Assembly (NCBI GenBank): GCA_009829735.1
Contig: CM020620.1
Location: 4,332,299-4,396,298, forward strand
Direction of reading: 5' to 3'
Source of the DNA: Pyropia yezoensis
Lineage: Eukaryota; Rhodophyta; Bangiophyceae; Bangiales; Bangiaceae
Length of the DNA stretch: 64,000 nucleotides
The first letter of the stretch is position 1; the number at the start of each line of letters is the position of its first letter. Shown in pieces: positions 33,843 through 44,383 of this stretch. A program made the position numbers and the translations under genes. The notes beneath the pieces were generated by a model that saw nothing but the letters and a program-made list of their open reading frames with translations, ran no database searches and was not told where the DNA came from.

Positions 33843-34261
33843 CGCCTGACTTTCTTCTGTGAGCGTGCTCGAGCGCATTCGAGCCTGCCCCCAGGGATGT
33901 CCTCCTGCCCACCAAAGGGTAGCTATGCAAGAAAATTATGTGAACCGTGCGAAATGCCCATACCCGGGCTAGAGCGCGTGGCGTTCGTCACTAGAGGTGC
34001 GCGCGCCCATTGAGGGGTCGATTAGATGTCAAATGATCTATGGAGCTTTTAATGAGCGAATGGTGGGTCCTGCGTGTGTCCGAGTCATTTTTGTGACACT
34101 GAGTGGTGGGGTTAATGACCCTAATTTTCATCGCAGACCAAGCCACCACCTGCTGAGCAGTGGCGCGTCACCGCCCTGGTGATGTGCGCCTTGTGGGCTG
34201 TTTGAGAGGCAGTGACGCACGAGTGCGTGTGTGAGTGTTTGAGGGGCAGTGAGGCGTGAGT

Positions 34262-34382
34262 GAGGCGTGAGAGCAAGTCCCTTGGCGGCAGGAGGGTGCG
34301 GGGGGGGGGGGGGGCCAAGTCCCTTGGCGGCAGGAGGGTGCGGGGGGGGGGGGGGGGGGGGGCCAAGTCGCTTGGCGGCAGC
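34262..34382. repeat. Three tandem units with growing G-runs
   Basis: AAGTCCCTTGGCGGCAG followed by GAGGGTGCG and a poly-G run occurs at 34274 and 34317. A third start (AAGTCGCTTGGCGGCAG) at 34365 lacks the G-run. The G-runs differ in length. Confidence 0.85.
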
Positions 34383-34644
34383 CCACACCATCGCCGACGA
34401 GGTCAAACGATCGAATCGACCAGACGACGAGGCCATCACATGTCTGGAAACGGCACCGCACCCGACTCGTAAATGGTGAACAGGCAAGTTCAACTTCTCG
34501 CCCCCCACCACCCCCCTTTCCCTCATAAAAGTAGTCAATTTGCCGAAAAGAAATTAACAAATACCAAAGCATCAAAATCATGACGCAATCGGAAAACACT
34601 TATTCACGCGTCGACATATGGCAATCTCGACAAAGATCCGAAGA

Positions 34645-35018
34645 GCGTTATGTACATAACGCCCCACGGTCCATCTGACAAGCCACGACTCCCAGATTCT
34701 CCATTGGCTCACCTGTCGCGTTATGTACATAACGCGACACGATCAGCTCTGGCGAACTATCTCGACAAACATCACTAGAGCGTTATGTACATAACGCGCC
34801 ACGGTCTGTCTACCGTACCACACCTACCAGATTCTCAAAAAGGCTCACCTCACGCGATATGTACATAACGCCACACGGTCAGCCTCGGCAATCTGTCGGG
34901 ACGATGCCAAGTGCTCGCCAGACGCGTTATGTACATAACGCGACTCGGTCTGCCTTGACCAAGTCCCGGCCAACATCCGACCATGGAACCTACCCATCTG
35001 TTGTGTTATGCACACAAC
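34645..35018. repeat. Six-copy palindrome cluster, spaced 62-79 bp
   Basis: Copies of GCGTTATGTACATAACGC lie at 34645, 34718, 34780, 34854 (one mismatch), 34924 and, degenerate (GTGTTATGCACACAAC), at 35003. Sequence between copies is also related in an alternating way: CACGGTC...CCAGATTCTC...GGCTCACCT recurs after the first and third copies. The true unit is therefore a ~135-bp dimer with two palindromes. Regular phasing and dyad symmetry indicate binding sites for a dimeric DNA-binding protein. GC content is much lower than in the flanks. Confidence 0.93.
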
Positions 35019-35375
35019 ATGGCGTGACTCAAGACTGGTGGTGGTACCATGGGCCACACACGCCCCCTCCCCCCCCCAAACCCCCCCCCCCTTCCCCATC
35101 GCCCAACACGAGTGCCTTGCCTTGTGAACCTCCACCAACATGTCACGCAACTCAAACGTCAACTATACCAGTTTTCAACTACACTGGGGAACAACCGGCC
35201 ACCACATGACCAGCGACACCTTCAAAGCAAAAAAAAGAGGGGGTGCCGTACAGTCCCACCCCCCTCCCACCCAACCCCGCCCCCCCCCCCCCCCCCCCCC
35301 ACATACTCCCGACTAGAAAACCCTGTCGGGAGCCACAATGTTGATGTGCTCGCGGCCCGGTCGATCTGGACGGCC
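35019..35375. other. Short gene-free stretch between the palindromes and the helicase end
   Basis: Contains poly-C runs (around 35280-35300) and no coding signal; probably the 3' flank of the helicase gene. Confidence 0.4.
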
Positions 35376-37640
35376 TCACCTATGGCGGACGTTGTCCCAC
35401 CAGCTCTTCCACACACCCCCAGAGCTTGAAAGGTAGTCCATGTCACCAATCACGTGGAGATGGCTCTGTGCCCGCCACATCATGACGTTCACGCGCCGCT
35501 CGTCGGACAAAAAGTCGGTGCTCCCGCCGGGTGGCGCCCCAGGCTCTGACCGCACGAGGGAGAGTATGACACAGTCCACAGAAGCGCCTTGGCAGCCATC
35601 CACGGTGGACACCCTGACGTCGGCACATGGTCTGCGGGGCAGCCGTCTGCTGTCTCTCACCGACTGCACCATTTCATTCAGCTTGTTCCGCTGCGCCGTG
35701 TACGGGGTGATGAGCATCACCTTGAGCTCGGTAGCCCCGCTGGACGTCGCCCACGCCAGCAGTAGATCCGTAAGAGCCATCTCGACCAACCGAAGCTCTG
35801 CAACGTTGATCAGGCTCTTGTTGTTGGAGGTGGTGGAACCCGACTTGTGCGCCCGATCGTTGGCCGGCAGGCGGGAAGTGTCTGTCACTTGCAGCCCTCC
35901 AAAGCGAATACGCCGACTTGGATGGTTTAGCCACGCGGGTGTTCCAAACCCCTCCTCATGGCGGGCCTTGGGCCCGCGCCCGTCCGATCATACGCCAATG
36001 TGCCGGTAAAAGACTTCTCGGAGGAGGGACCATAACAGCGGCCGCATGCGGTACTGCACGGAGAGGATGACGCAAGCGGACAGAAACCTGGCGAGCCGCT
36101 CAAAAACGCCTGATGTCATCGGCCGTGTCTCGCCTCTGTACTCCCATGCCGGCGCTCGGCCTCAGCTGGGCATTGTCGCCAACAAGGACAATGCACTTTG
36201 TCCGCTCTGCCGGATGACCGTCCTCTTCCTCGTCTGACGAGCCACCCGCACGCCCCGCCCGCTTGGCGCGAGCAATGGCGGCGACAGACGCAGGGACGCT
36301 TGTTGCCGCACCCTCGTCAATGATAATGGCGTCAAAGCCTTGACCCCCCACGAGCGCCCCCGTCGACGTTGACGTTGTTGTGACAATGACGAACGCGCCG
36401 CCCACGATGCGCTTGCGGAGCTCCCGTTCCGCACGCTGCTGGCGACGCAAGGCAGCCTCCAGGGCTTGCTCCGCATCGGCACATTCCTCGAGGAGGATTT
36501 ATGACCCACCCGCGCCCGGCTCTGCACCCTGGGCGCGGGAACGATCCACACGACGGCCCACATCGGCCACCCGTGCCCTTGCCCGCTCCACCGCGGCTGT
36601 CACGGGACGGGTAGGCGACAGGAAGGCGCTCGTCCACCACGGCGTCAATGTGCGTTGTCTTGGCACGGTGGCCATCCGGAGGGGGTTAACCCACACGGAG
36701 GAGCGTCACGGCATCGGGTTTCGCGACGCCGTGTCGACTGGCAGCCCCCGACGGACAAAACAACTCGTGCACTGCGTCCAACAGCTCATCGCGCGCCGTG
36801 TTTGGTGCGCGACGTCAGCAGGACCCGCCCGTCTGGCAGGGTCCCAAGTACCATGTCCACCATGGAAGACAATGGCGCGTGTCTTGCCCGTCCCGGGGGG
36901 GCCCGTCACCAGCTGCACGTCACACTCGTCCGACAACAGCCCCTGGCGCATTCAATCGACTGCGCGCCACTGGAACTCGTCCAGGTGGGCGTAGCGTGGA
37001 GGAGCACTCTGCAGGGGGGGGGGGCCCCGGTGCCGGTACAGGTACCACCTGCTGTCCCCCGTGCGGAGGCGTTGCGTGGATGGCGAGCGCCCCTCTGCAT
37101 GCCTGGCGGAAGAAGGTCCCAGTGGCCGAGGCCGCCAAACTCGCGGCTGTCCGACAGGATACTATGAGACAGGGTGACGACCACATTTGCCGTCCGGCGA
37201 TAGAGCATCCGCCGCACGTCTGAAGGACGCACCGCAAACCACCACCGCCGGGGGGGACCGGATGCGCCACCGTGGCGCGCCCTGCCGGCGTCATCGTCCT
37301 GCTCGTCCAGCCCGGGCCAGGCGTCTTGTCCACCCACCACTGGCCTGCCCCCGCGGGCGGTGGGCCACCAACCCCCCCGCCGGGTTGCCCCTCCTTGTCC
37401 TCGCAGCGGCCAATAAACACGGCGTCCACGGGGGTGCTGCACGCCGAGCCGACGGGTTCCGGTACCCAAAAGGCACACAAGTCACCCGGAGTGGCGTCTG
37501 TGGGGTCCACTTGACACTCTTCCCCGCGGTCCTTGTGGCGGCGGTGGTGGCGCCCAGCGGATCCCCCGGTAGGGCGGCCGCCCCCACCGGGGGGACCCCC
37601 CGGGGGGCGGGCATACGCACGAGCACGTTGCACATGCGAC
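35376..37640 (-). CDS. UPF1-like superfamily 1 helicase, discontinuous reading
   Basis: All core SF1 motifs appear in order on the minus strand: Walker A VTGPPGTGKTRAI (about 36870), motif II DEGA (AIIIDEGAATSV), motif III VLVGDNAQLRPS, motif IV SVQYRMRPLLWSLL, motif V STVDGCQGASVDCVILS and motif VI RRVNVMMWRAQ near the C-terminus. This order is diagnostic of UPF1/SMG2-type (SF1B) 5'-3' helicases, which act on RNA or DNA. N-terminal text at 37640-37000 (GDLCAFWVPEPVGSACSTPVDAVFIGRCEDKEG) looks like the accessory domain before Walker A. Coding is spread over several stretches, so the gene either has introns or is decayed. The setting with a SET protein and DNA methyltransferase suggests an element-borne replication or chromatin helicase rather than the host NMD factor. 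Confidence 0.78.
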
Positions 37641-38601
37641 ACGCCCGCGGGTCGTCAGGATGGAGCCCCCCACCTGCGGCGACGACAGGGTGATGGGCGC
37701 GTCGATGCGAGCCACCCCAAAGCGGGTTCACAATGACGATGTGGTCACGCGCCCACTGCGTCCCCCGCCGCCGCCATGGCCCTTGTTGCTCCCTTCGATA
37801 GACTGCGCCACCGCCTCTGTAGGCGGGCGGCGAGCTGGCACAAGGTGGCGACAACGATGGCTGCCAGTGGCCCCCAGGTCCTCTTGCGTACAACGGGGAC
37901 GGGCGCAGGTGGGTTTGGACACCCTTCCACCCCGACTCGGACGTACAGAGCGTCAGCTGACCGGGCGCCAACCCGATCACCATCCGCGCCACACAGTGTG
38001 GGAGGACTGGCCTGGCTGGCATCACCCCCGCCGCCGCCGCCGCCGCCGCGGGCAGAGGTGCAGCAGTGGGAGACGCGTCCCCCCCACCAGCCGGGGAACC
38101 GATACAAGGGCCTCCTACGCCGGCAGTCTCACCTCCAACAACAGCTGCCCCGCGTCTGCAACTGCAGGCAAAGCAGGAGAGGGCTCCTCCCCCCGAGCCA
38201 CTGCCGTGCCCACAGCAGCCACCCCCGCGGTGTTGGTTGCTGCAGCAGTACCAGGTTCAGCAGGTGCACCTCCGACAACACCCGCGTCGGCCACGGCCGC
38301 CGTGCCTGCAGGAGCCCCACCAACGCCCAGGAGCACCCACAGCCACAGCATCCACCGCGCCTGTGGCCATACCCGCCGCCGATGGAGCATCGGGAGCAGC
38401 AGCGGTAACAGCAACCTCGGGCGTAAAGGGCCCGCCTTGGACGGCAGCCGTCGCGGAGGAGGTGGCAGCTACCGTCGCGACAGAGGTGGCAGTACGCTGA
38501 GCTACTGCCACATGGGCGGCCGCCCCAGTGGCGGAGGGCGTCCGCCGCTGCCCGACCAGTTGGCCGGCCCGGACCACCCCGGGCCACACTGACGACAGTC
38601 A
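37641..38601. other. Gene-free or unresolved stretch beside the assembly gap
   Basis: Between the helicase N-terminus and the gap there are only Pro/Ala/Gly-rich frames with no domain. Linker coding of the SET gene or the helicase could lie here, but nothing supports it. Confidence 0.3.
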
Positions 38602-39101
38602 NNNNNNNNNNNNNNNNNNNNNNNNNNNNNNNNNNNNNNNNNNNNNNNNNNNNNNNNNNNNNNNNNNNNNNNNNNNNNNNNNNNNNNNNNNNNNNNNNNN
38701 NNNNNNNNNNNNNNNNNNNNNNNNNNNNNNNNNNNNNNNNNNNNNNNNNNNNNNNNNNNNNNNNNNNNNNNNNNNNNNNNNNNNNNNNNNNNNNNNNNNN
38801 NNNNNNNNNNNNNNNNNNNNNNNNNNNNNNNNNNNNNNNNNNNNNNNNNNNNNNNNNNNNNNNNNNNNNNNNNNNNNNNNNNNNNNNNNNNNNNNNNNNN
38901 NNNNNNNNNNNNNNNNNNNNNNNNNNNNNNNNNNNNNNNNNNNNNNNNNNNNNNNNNNNNNNNNNNNNNNNNNNNNNNNNNNNNNNNNNNNNNNNNNNNN
39001 NNNNNNNNNNNNNNNNNNNNNNNNNNNNNNNNNNNNNNNNNNNNNNNNNNNNNNNNNNNNNNNNNNNNNNNNNNNNNNNNNNNNNNNNNNNNNNNNNNNN
39101 N
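38602..39101. other. Assembly gap, 500 N
   Basis: Exactly 500 unknown bases, a conventional placeholder size, so the true length is unknown. It lies left of the SET gene, so its downstream coding or flank may be missing. Confidence 1.
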
Positions 39102-39440
39102 GGCCGGAGCCTGGCCGCCGTTGGCAGGAGCCACAGCCACGGCTGGCTGGCGTCAGCTTTGTATTGTCTCTCTGTTGTTTCTTCTTCATCCTGGCTTTTC
39201 TTCGTAGCTTTTCTCCGTGCGTATGCGTGGCTGATGTTCACACGTTTTCCCTCCCCCACCTGCGTGTCTGCAAGACACCCCCCGCCCCCCCCCCCCCCCC
39301 CCCCCCCCCGCCAAAGTGCGAACGAAAAAAGGGCACACCCACCCCACTCTTCACCGCTCATGGGGGCAAACGTGTGGGGTGTCGAGTGGCTCAGGAGCAC
39401 GCCCGCCCCACTTGCCCGGCCGCGTCGCTCCCAGTCGGCC

Positions 39441-40382
39441 GAAGAAAAGACATTGTCCGGCCCGTAATCCGCAACGAGCTCCTCACCAACGGCAATGTCC
39501 CTCAGCGCGATGACCACCATCATGTCGGGCCTGACAAAGTGTGCAGGCGTCAGCCGTACCGGCTGCGCGTCGTCGACATTGGCGACGATGACCACGTTTG
39601 GTCGCACCAGCCAGACATCTCCCCGGTCGCCACGTCTGCCGCCGGCGCCGCCTCGTCTCCCATCACTGTCCGCGGGCCCGGCGCCCGTCTGGGCAATGTC
39701 GCTTCGGCATCAACCGGGGACGTTGCCCGTCCGTCATTGACATAGTCCGTCACACACAGTGGTGACGGTACGATAAACAGAGATGTCGGCACGCCCCTGC
39801 ACCCAGCCAATGTTCCGGTACCGATGTCAGCAGCAGGGCCGCCGCCGCCGTGGTTGTGGCCTTTTTGGTTGTGTCGCTTTCGCATTGTGCGACCACCCCC
39901 CCCCCCTTCTTCGCCATCGTACCGACGGCGGCGGTGGTGGCGAGGGCGAACGTCAGCGTGCTCCTGGTTACCCGGCCCACCCCCCCCGACGTCCGCCTCT
40001 ACCGCGTCATTCGGGCCATCTACGTCCAGTTCGTCAAACACCACTTCCATCGCGCGCTCCGAAACTCCCGCGCCGTGGGGCCGTGGGCACCCAGCACAGA
40101 AGCGGCATACCGCGGCGTCTTGACCCGCTGCTTTGTAAGGTCAGCGTACACAATGGCCCCCCAAAAAGGTCCAATCGCGTCCTGTCGTTTGAACGGGCGC
40201 AACGCAAAGACGCCACGACCGGCCGTCCCACCCGCCAAGCGGCTTTGGGCAACGTACAGCCCCAGGTGCGCGGCCGACACGTGCAGCGCGACCTCCGCGT
40301 CCTCCACGGCGAGGCCGCACTGGTACGGGCGCGGCCAGCTCCCGACGCCAACGCCTTCCAGGAGGGCCACCTCGACACCCAC
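39441..40382 (-). CDS. SET-domain protein (putative lysine methyltransferase)
   Basis: The SET fold reads in order on the minus strand. The N-part is GLYVAQSRLAGGTAGRGVFALRPFKRQDAIGPFWGAIV (around 40270-40170). The middle is LCVTDYVNDGRAT (around 39760-39730), the Asn/Asp-rich pseudoknot region. The C-part is NVVIVANVDD...MMVVIALRDIAVGEELVADYG (39600-39470), where GEEL and the final Tyr are the SAM- and lysine-binding hallmarks. Acidic, basic and His/Gly-rich text lies between the first two parts, in a different frame, so introns or decay are possible. Histone methylation is the usual role of such proteins. I see no post-SET Cys cluster. Confidence 0.72.
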
Positions 40383-40570
40383 ATCTGCCCCAGGTCGCGG
40401 CAGCCGGGCGTCTGTGCCACGCGGCCCACCCGTTCAGCGTCTGCTTGCATGGCCACCGCCCGGCAAAGTATCGCACCAGCTCCAACGACAAGGCAGAATG
40501 GCAGGCAGCCCGGGGGGGGGCTCCCAGACAGCAGCATCATCTCCCATGACAGACGAGGGTGGGTTGATCA

Positions 40571-41998
40571 TCAGCTCAATCTCCTCCCCGACAGCAGCAC
40601 CACTACCGCCTCGACCCTCGCTGCCGGTCTCCCCACCGCCCCTGCTGCTGTTGTAGCTGTAGCAGCAGCGACCGACGCGGCTTCGATTGTCCGTGCGGCC
40701 GCAATGACATCGGATGCGACGACCCCCGAGCTTTCGTAGCCCCCCACCAGCACCTGGTTGACAAATTCTCGACGCAGACGAGCCCGACTCGCGTCCTTGA
40801 CAACAGCATCCGAGTCGCAGCTGATGACCAAACGGTGCTGGCCCAGGACGGCCCGTATGCACGCTGCCGCCGTCACACACGTCCCCGCAAACGTGTCCAG
40901 TACGATGTCCCCGGGAGGGGAAAACCGCACTATGAGCTCGAAAATGAGGGCAAGACACTTTTGCTCTGGTCGTATCCATTGCCGCGACCCGTCCCGCCAT
41001 CGAAGCACCACGTCCTTAAAGTGTGGCGGTCTCACATTGTCAATGACATTGTCGTGTGCCAGGAACCGCAACGGCACAGCGTTCCAAGTACGGTAGTTGA
41101 CCATGGCGTAGCACTCTTCCCGGGACACCCCAGCGCGCGTGGCGTGGACAACAAACTCGACCTTGTTGGACAGGTTGGTCGTGCTCTGCCGCAGCGAGTT
41201 CACCGCGTGTGCGTCCTTGATCGCCACCAGCGGGTGGCCGTCCACTCGAAACGCCGACAGGCTCTTCCTCCCCACCGGGTCCATATCCTTGAGCGCCTTG
41301 AGCGTGTCCATCCACGGACCCAGCTGACCCGCAGAGCAAAAAATGAGCACATGGCCGCCAGGGCGGACATCGGTCTGGAACAACCGGGCGGCACGCTGCA
41401 TGTCGTCAGAGGTAAACACGTCATGTGCAGACTGTTAAAGGCTCCTGTCCGCCCGAATGTTGTACGGAGGATCACAGAGCACCGGCTGTACCGAAGAACT
41501 AATAAAGGGAGGGAGGGTGTGCTCGCCTGTCGGTGTAGAGGGTGTCGTCGCCCCCCCCCCGCCGCTACCGTCCCCGAGGATGCCACGCGCTCCGCCACCA
41601 CCCCTGCGACGAGACGCGTTGGACGGCGTCGCCACTTTTGTGGCATGTGCCGAGAGCAAGTCATCAAACCCACAAGCGTAGGTCGCACATACCTGGCCCA
41701 TGGCATCATCCAGCACACCCCAGGCTTCCCCCAGGTCAGCCTGCGGAGCATCACCGGGGCCGTCGGGCCGCTGAGGCTGCTGACACGGCCGGTCCTGCCG
41801 GCCATCCCCACACAGCAACGCCGCCCCTCGGCCAATTGACAGCCCGGATCGACACCCTGCCACCACCTGCTGCCCCGCCATCAAGCCAGCCACTCTGCAG
41901 TCAGCACGAAACGCCAACTCAATCGTTCTGGCGGAAGATGCACAACAGTCGGGCGCAGGTGACAGCCCCCGACGAGCGACGGTAAAGCCGTCGCCCAC
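40571..41998 (-). CDS. Beta-class DNA N6-adenine/N4-cytosine methyltransferase, discontinuous
   Basis: Catalytic motif IV is VLCDPPYNIRAD (about 41480-41445). Further on comes HVLIFCSAGQLGPWMDTLKAL. After a presumed target-recognition region (RWRDGSRQWIRPEQKCLALIFELI) comes the SAM-binding motif I, IVLDTFAGTCVTAAACIRAVLGQHRLVISCD. The order IV, TRD, I is that of beta-class amino-methyltransferases known from bacterial type II systems and phages; the DPPY tetrapeptide makes the target an exocyclic amino group. The two motif-bearing parts read separately. The Ala-rich tail is low complexity. Host 5-methylcytosine enzymes look different, so this is probably an acquired prokaryote-type enzyme carried by the element. 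The N-terminus overlaps the end of the upstream orphan gene by about 0.1 kb. Confidence 0.75.
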
Positions 41999-43635
41999 GC
42001 AGGCGCCGTAACCCCGCGGCCAGCGGGGGGGGGGCTTATAAACGCAGTCAGCCCCGCCAAGACGCTGCGCAGTACTCTAGGCACATTGCCAGACAGGCGG
42101 TCCCAATCTGGGTGCCTGTAGTCCTCCACGGTCAAGAAGCCCACGACCTTGCGCTGCTTACGACGCCGCTGTCCTGTGTGGGATGCGTCGTCACCGTCGC
42201 CCGCAGGGGTCGCGGCGCTCGCGTCCCCTCGACCTCCGCGGCCCAGCAGGCCGCGCGTCACCGTAATACCCAGGCCGTATGCGCCGGTGCACACGTGTAC
42301 GTGCTCAAGCATGGTGCCAGCGGCCGCACGGAGCTGAGCATCTGCAAGCGGCGTCAGCCTCCCCACCGCCCTCTGCTCATCATCTTGTCCATCCGACTGC
42401 TGGCCTGACACTGCGCTCAGCCGTTGTACCGGGACAGTGCCACCACGGACCGGCCTTTTGCTGGTGTGCAGGTCCACTGGCTGTCCGTCGGGCGATGTGA
42501 GGTTGTCATCTGCGTCCAATGGGCGCCTCAGCGCCACGAAGAAGCCCACAGACGGGCACCAGAGCATGTGCGTAGACAGCATCACCTCGGCGGAGCGAAA
42601 ACCCCGACTGCGCGCCACGACATCCCAACCAGAAACGACGTCGCGAACAATAGTCCGAATTCGGGCTGCCACGCCGTCCAAACAGCCGGCTAGACGCTCC
42701 TCGTACTGCCGTTCCTGCTCGCCCGTGTGTGGAGTCCATGTGGACCGGGATGCCCGCCGGAGATGTTGCTCAAGACAGTAGTAACACGTCATGGACAAAA
42801 CGTGCTCAAATGCACGAAAGGTAAACAGGTCGTCGTCGTCGTCGTCCACAGTGTCTGACGGGGTACGGCGACTACCCACACCGAGCACGTCGCGAAGCAG
42901 TAGGTGTTGCGCTAGCCCGGGACACGCGCGCCAACTTCCCCTTACAGGGCGATCTGGGGCGTCCTCCTCTTCCGTCTGACACCGTCGGCGGGACGCCCAA
43001 CGACAGAGCTCGGCAACGCCATCAACCTCGCCGCCCAGTACAAGCAGCAGTTGCCACACCCTCAGGTCAAAATCCTCGTCCGCGGGGACGGGCACCAGCC
43101 TATCGTTCCGCTGCCGGTGCATGTCCTCGTCATCCGAGGGGTCTTCGGCCCCAGCACGGGGGACAGTACCGCTCGCGGTTGCCACTGTGTGCCACCGCGA
43201 CCCGGATGCAAAGCGCAGTACCCGACCATGACTGAAGGAAGCACGCGGTACTGCTACGAACCGCTTCAGTACACACACGGCTTCATAGACCCCGTGTGCG
43301 ATGCTATCGTGCAGCCAGCGAGTGCCGGAATGTAGCCTGGGTTGGCCCACTCTGTCCCACAGATACACCGGATCCATGTCAACCATAGGCCGGCAATGGT
43401 GCTCGCACCAGTCGACAAGATCACCCCATGTCCCAGAGCGTAGCAAGAGCTCTCCCCTGCCCTCCAGGGAATGGAGGACAAACAGATCGCGCAAAGACCC
43501 AAGGACGTAGACGAAAACCCCACAAGGATACGGCAAAGATGGTGAAGACATCTCTGCACGCGCTACCGCCAACGCGGCACGCTCTGCGAAGATTGTGAGA
43601 AGGTTGACCACCTCTACAGAATCACTTGACGGCAT
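41881..43635 (-). CDS. Orphan ~584-residue protein of the palindrome-bracketed block
   Basis: The frame opens at 43896, but the first Met with protein-like context is MPSSDSVEVVNLLTIFAERAALAVARAEM at 43635. The product is uninterrupted, mixed in composition and Cys/Trp-containing (WGDLVDWCEHHCRPMVDMDPVYLWDRV; CRWASRRRCQ; EHVLSMTCYYCLEQHLRR). It has an acidic DTVDDDDDDLF stretch and a basic SHTGQRRRKQRKVVGFL segment. I recognise no domain. The even composition and the absence of repeats make it convincing as a gene. It is the best-preserved ORF of the block and lies directly left of three palindromes. A DNA-binding or transposase-like role is possible, but nothing proves it. Confidence 0.65.
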   Translation of the reverse strand: MPSSDSVEVVNLLTIFAERAALAVARAEMSSPSLPYPCGVFVYVLGSLRDLFVLHSLEGRGELLLRSGTWGDLVDWCEHHCRPMVDMDPVYLWDRVGQPRLHSGTRWLHDSIAHGVYEAVCVLKRFVAVPRASFSHGRVLRFASGSRWHTVATASGTVPRAGAEDPSDDEDMHRQRNDRLVPVPADEDFDLRVWQLLLVLGGEVDGVAELCRWASRRRCQTEEEDAPDRPVRGSWRACPGLAQHLLLRDVLGVGSRRTPSDTVDDDDDDLFTFRAFEHVLSMTCYYCLEQHLRRASRSTWTPHTGEQERQYEERLAGCLDGVAARIRTIVRDVVSGWDVVARSRGFRSAEVMLSTHMLWCPSVGFFVALRRPLDADDNLTSPDGQPVDLHTSKRPVRGGTVPVQRLSAVSGQQSDGQDDEQRAVGRLTPLADAQLRAAAGTMLEHVHVCTGAYGLGITVTRGLLGRGGRGDASAATPAGDGDDASHTGQRRRKQRKVVGFLTVEDYRHPDWDRLSGNVPRVLRSVLAGLTAFISPPPAGRGVTAPAWATALPSLVGGCHLRPTVVHLPPERLSWRFVLTAEWLA

Positions 43636-43884
43636 GGTGGTGACGCAGAGAAGGGGCCACAAACCGCGGAAGAGAACGCAGCCAAGGTCGCACCGTGCCG
43701 ACAGTAGACGTGGAGAGGAACGGCGATGACGGTGCCGAGAGGAGACCGGCAAGAAGACTGACACTGGTCGTATCTTAAGTACAAATGAATTTGCTTCCAG
43801 TACAGGGAACGCCTCGTCCGAGTTGTCCATTACCAACATATCTACCAAGCATTTAAAAGAATTACAGCATCGGAACCATGAGTT

Positions 43885-44121
43885 TGTTATGTACATAACA
43901 TCGCGAGGTGTCAGAGCACCCGCGCCGAGCCCGTGCTCGCGTTATGTACATAACGCGTCTCACGGGATTGCAATGCAGTCTGGCCCCGGTGGGGCGATTT
44001 GGCGCAACGACACAGCGGCGGGCTTATCCACCCTTCCTTGCTGAGCAAATGTAATCCTGCCAGATGTTTCTTGCCCCGTCGCACGAGCGCCCGTCCAGTG
44101 GTCGCGTTATGTACATAACGC
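43885..44121. repeat. Three-copy palindrome cluster
   Basis: TGTTATGTACATAACA at 43885-43900 and GCGTTATGTACATAACGC at 43939-43956 and 44104-44121. This is the same motif as the six-copy cluster at 34.6 kb. It lies 250 bp upstream of the chosen orphan-gene start and 0.26 kb downstream of the DSBH gene, in lower-GC DNA. Confidence 0.93.
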
Positions 44122-44383
44122 GAACCAGGGGTTGTGCCCAAAGACAAGAGGCACGCACGCCGACTGAGTCGTCTCATCAGCAGCGTGATTGTGTCGTGGA
44201 CACTTAGGCGAGCCGTGCGGAGTTCTCGTTGTGAAAATCAACACCTGGAGACTGGGCGTGAACACCTCGCCGAGACATTATCACATGACAAAGCCAACGG
44301 GCCACGTCCTCCACCTTTCCACAAACGACAGAAATCAACACTACCAAAGCAGTCGTAGACAAGAGAGAAAACGCTGTCAAGTA

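Larger units (their letters stand above)
32250..34261. other. Gene-free, homopolymer-rich interval upstream of the Fanzor gene
   Basis: It should contain the Fanzor promoter. G-runs sit directly upstream of the start (32264-32289 and 32291-32314). The 63-nt poly-C at 33008-33070 and a 148-bp direct duplication (33594-33842) are the other features. No domain-bearing ORF. Confidence 0.45.
34645..44121 (-). mobile_element. Candidate mobile element bracketed by palindrome clusters
   Basis: Four minus-strand genes (orphan protein, DNA methyltransferase, SET protein, SF1 helicase) lie between two clusters of the palindrome GCGTTATGTACATAACGC: six copies at 34645-35018 and three at 43885-44121. The one-direction layout, the unusual gene set and the low-GC cluster DNA unlike the host flanks suggest an integrated element. 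The ParB-like and DSBH genes directly right (44.4-49.4 kb) probably belong to it too, in which case the right cluster is internal. No terminal duplication, transposase, integrase or capsid gene was identified. Several genes look discontinuous, so the copy may be degraded. A 500-N gap lies inside. Confidence 0.4.

Noticed and set aside
34645-35018. Resemblance of the palindrome array to a CRISPR
   Set aside because: The repeats are perfect palindromes, linkers are related to each other rather than unique spacers, spacing varies, and the context is eukaryotic with no Cas genes.
38129-39745. Open frames crossing the run of N
   Set aside because: They exist only because unknown bases translate without stops; not evidence of coding.
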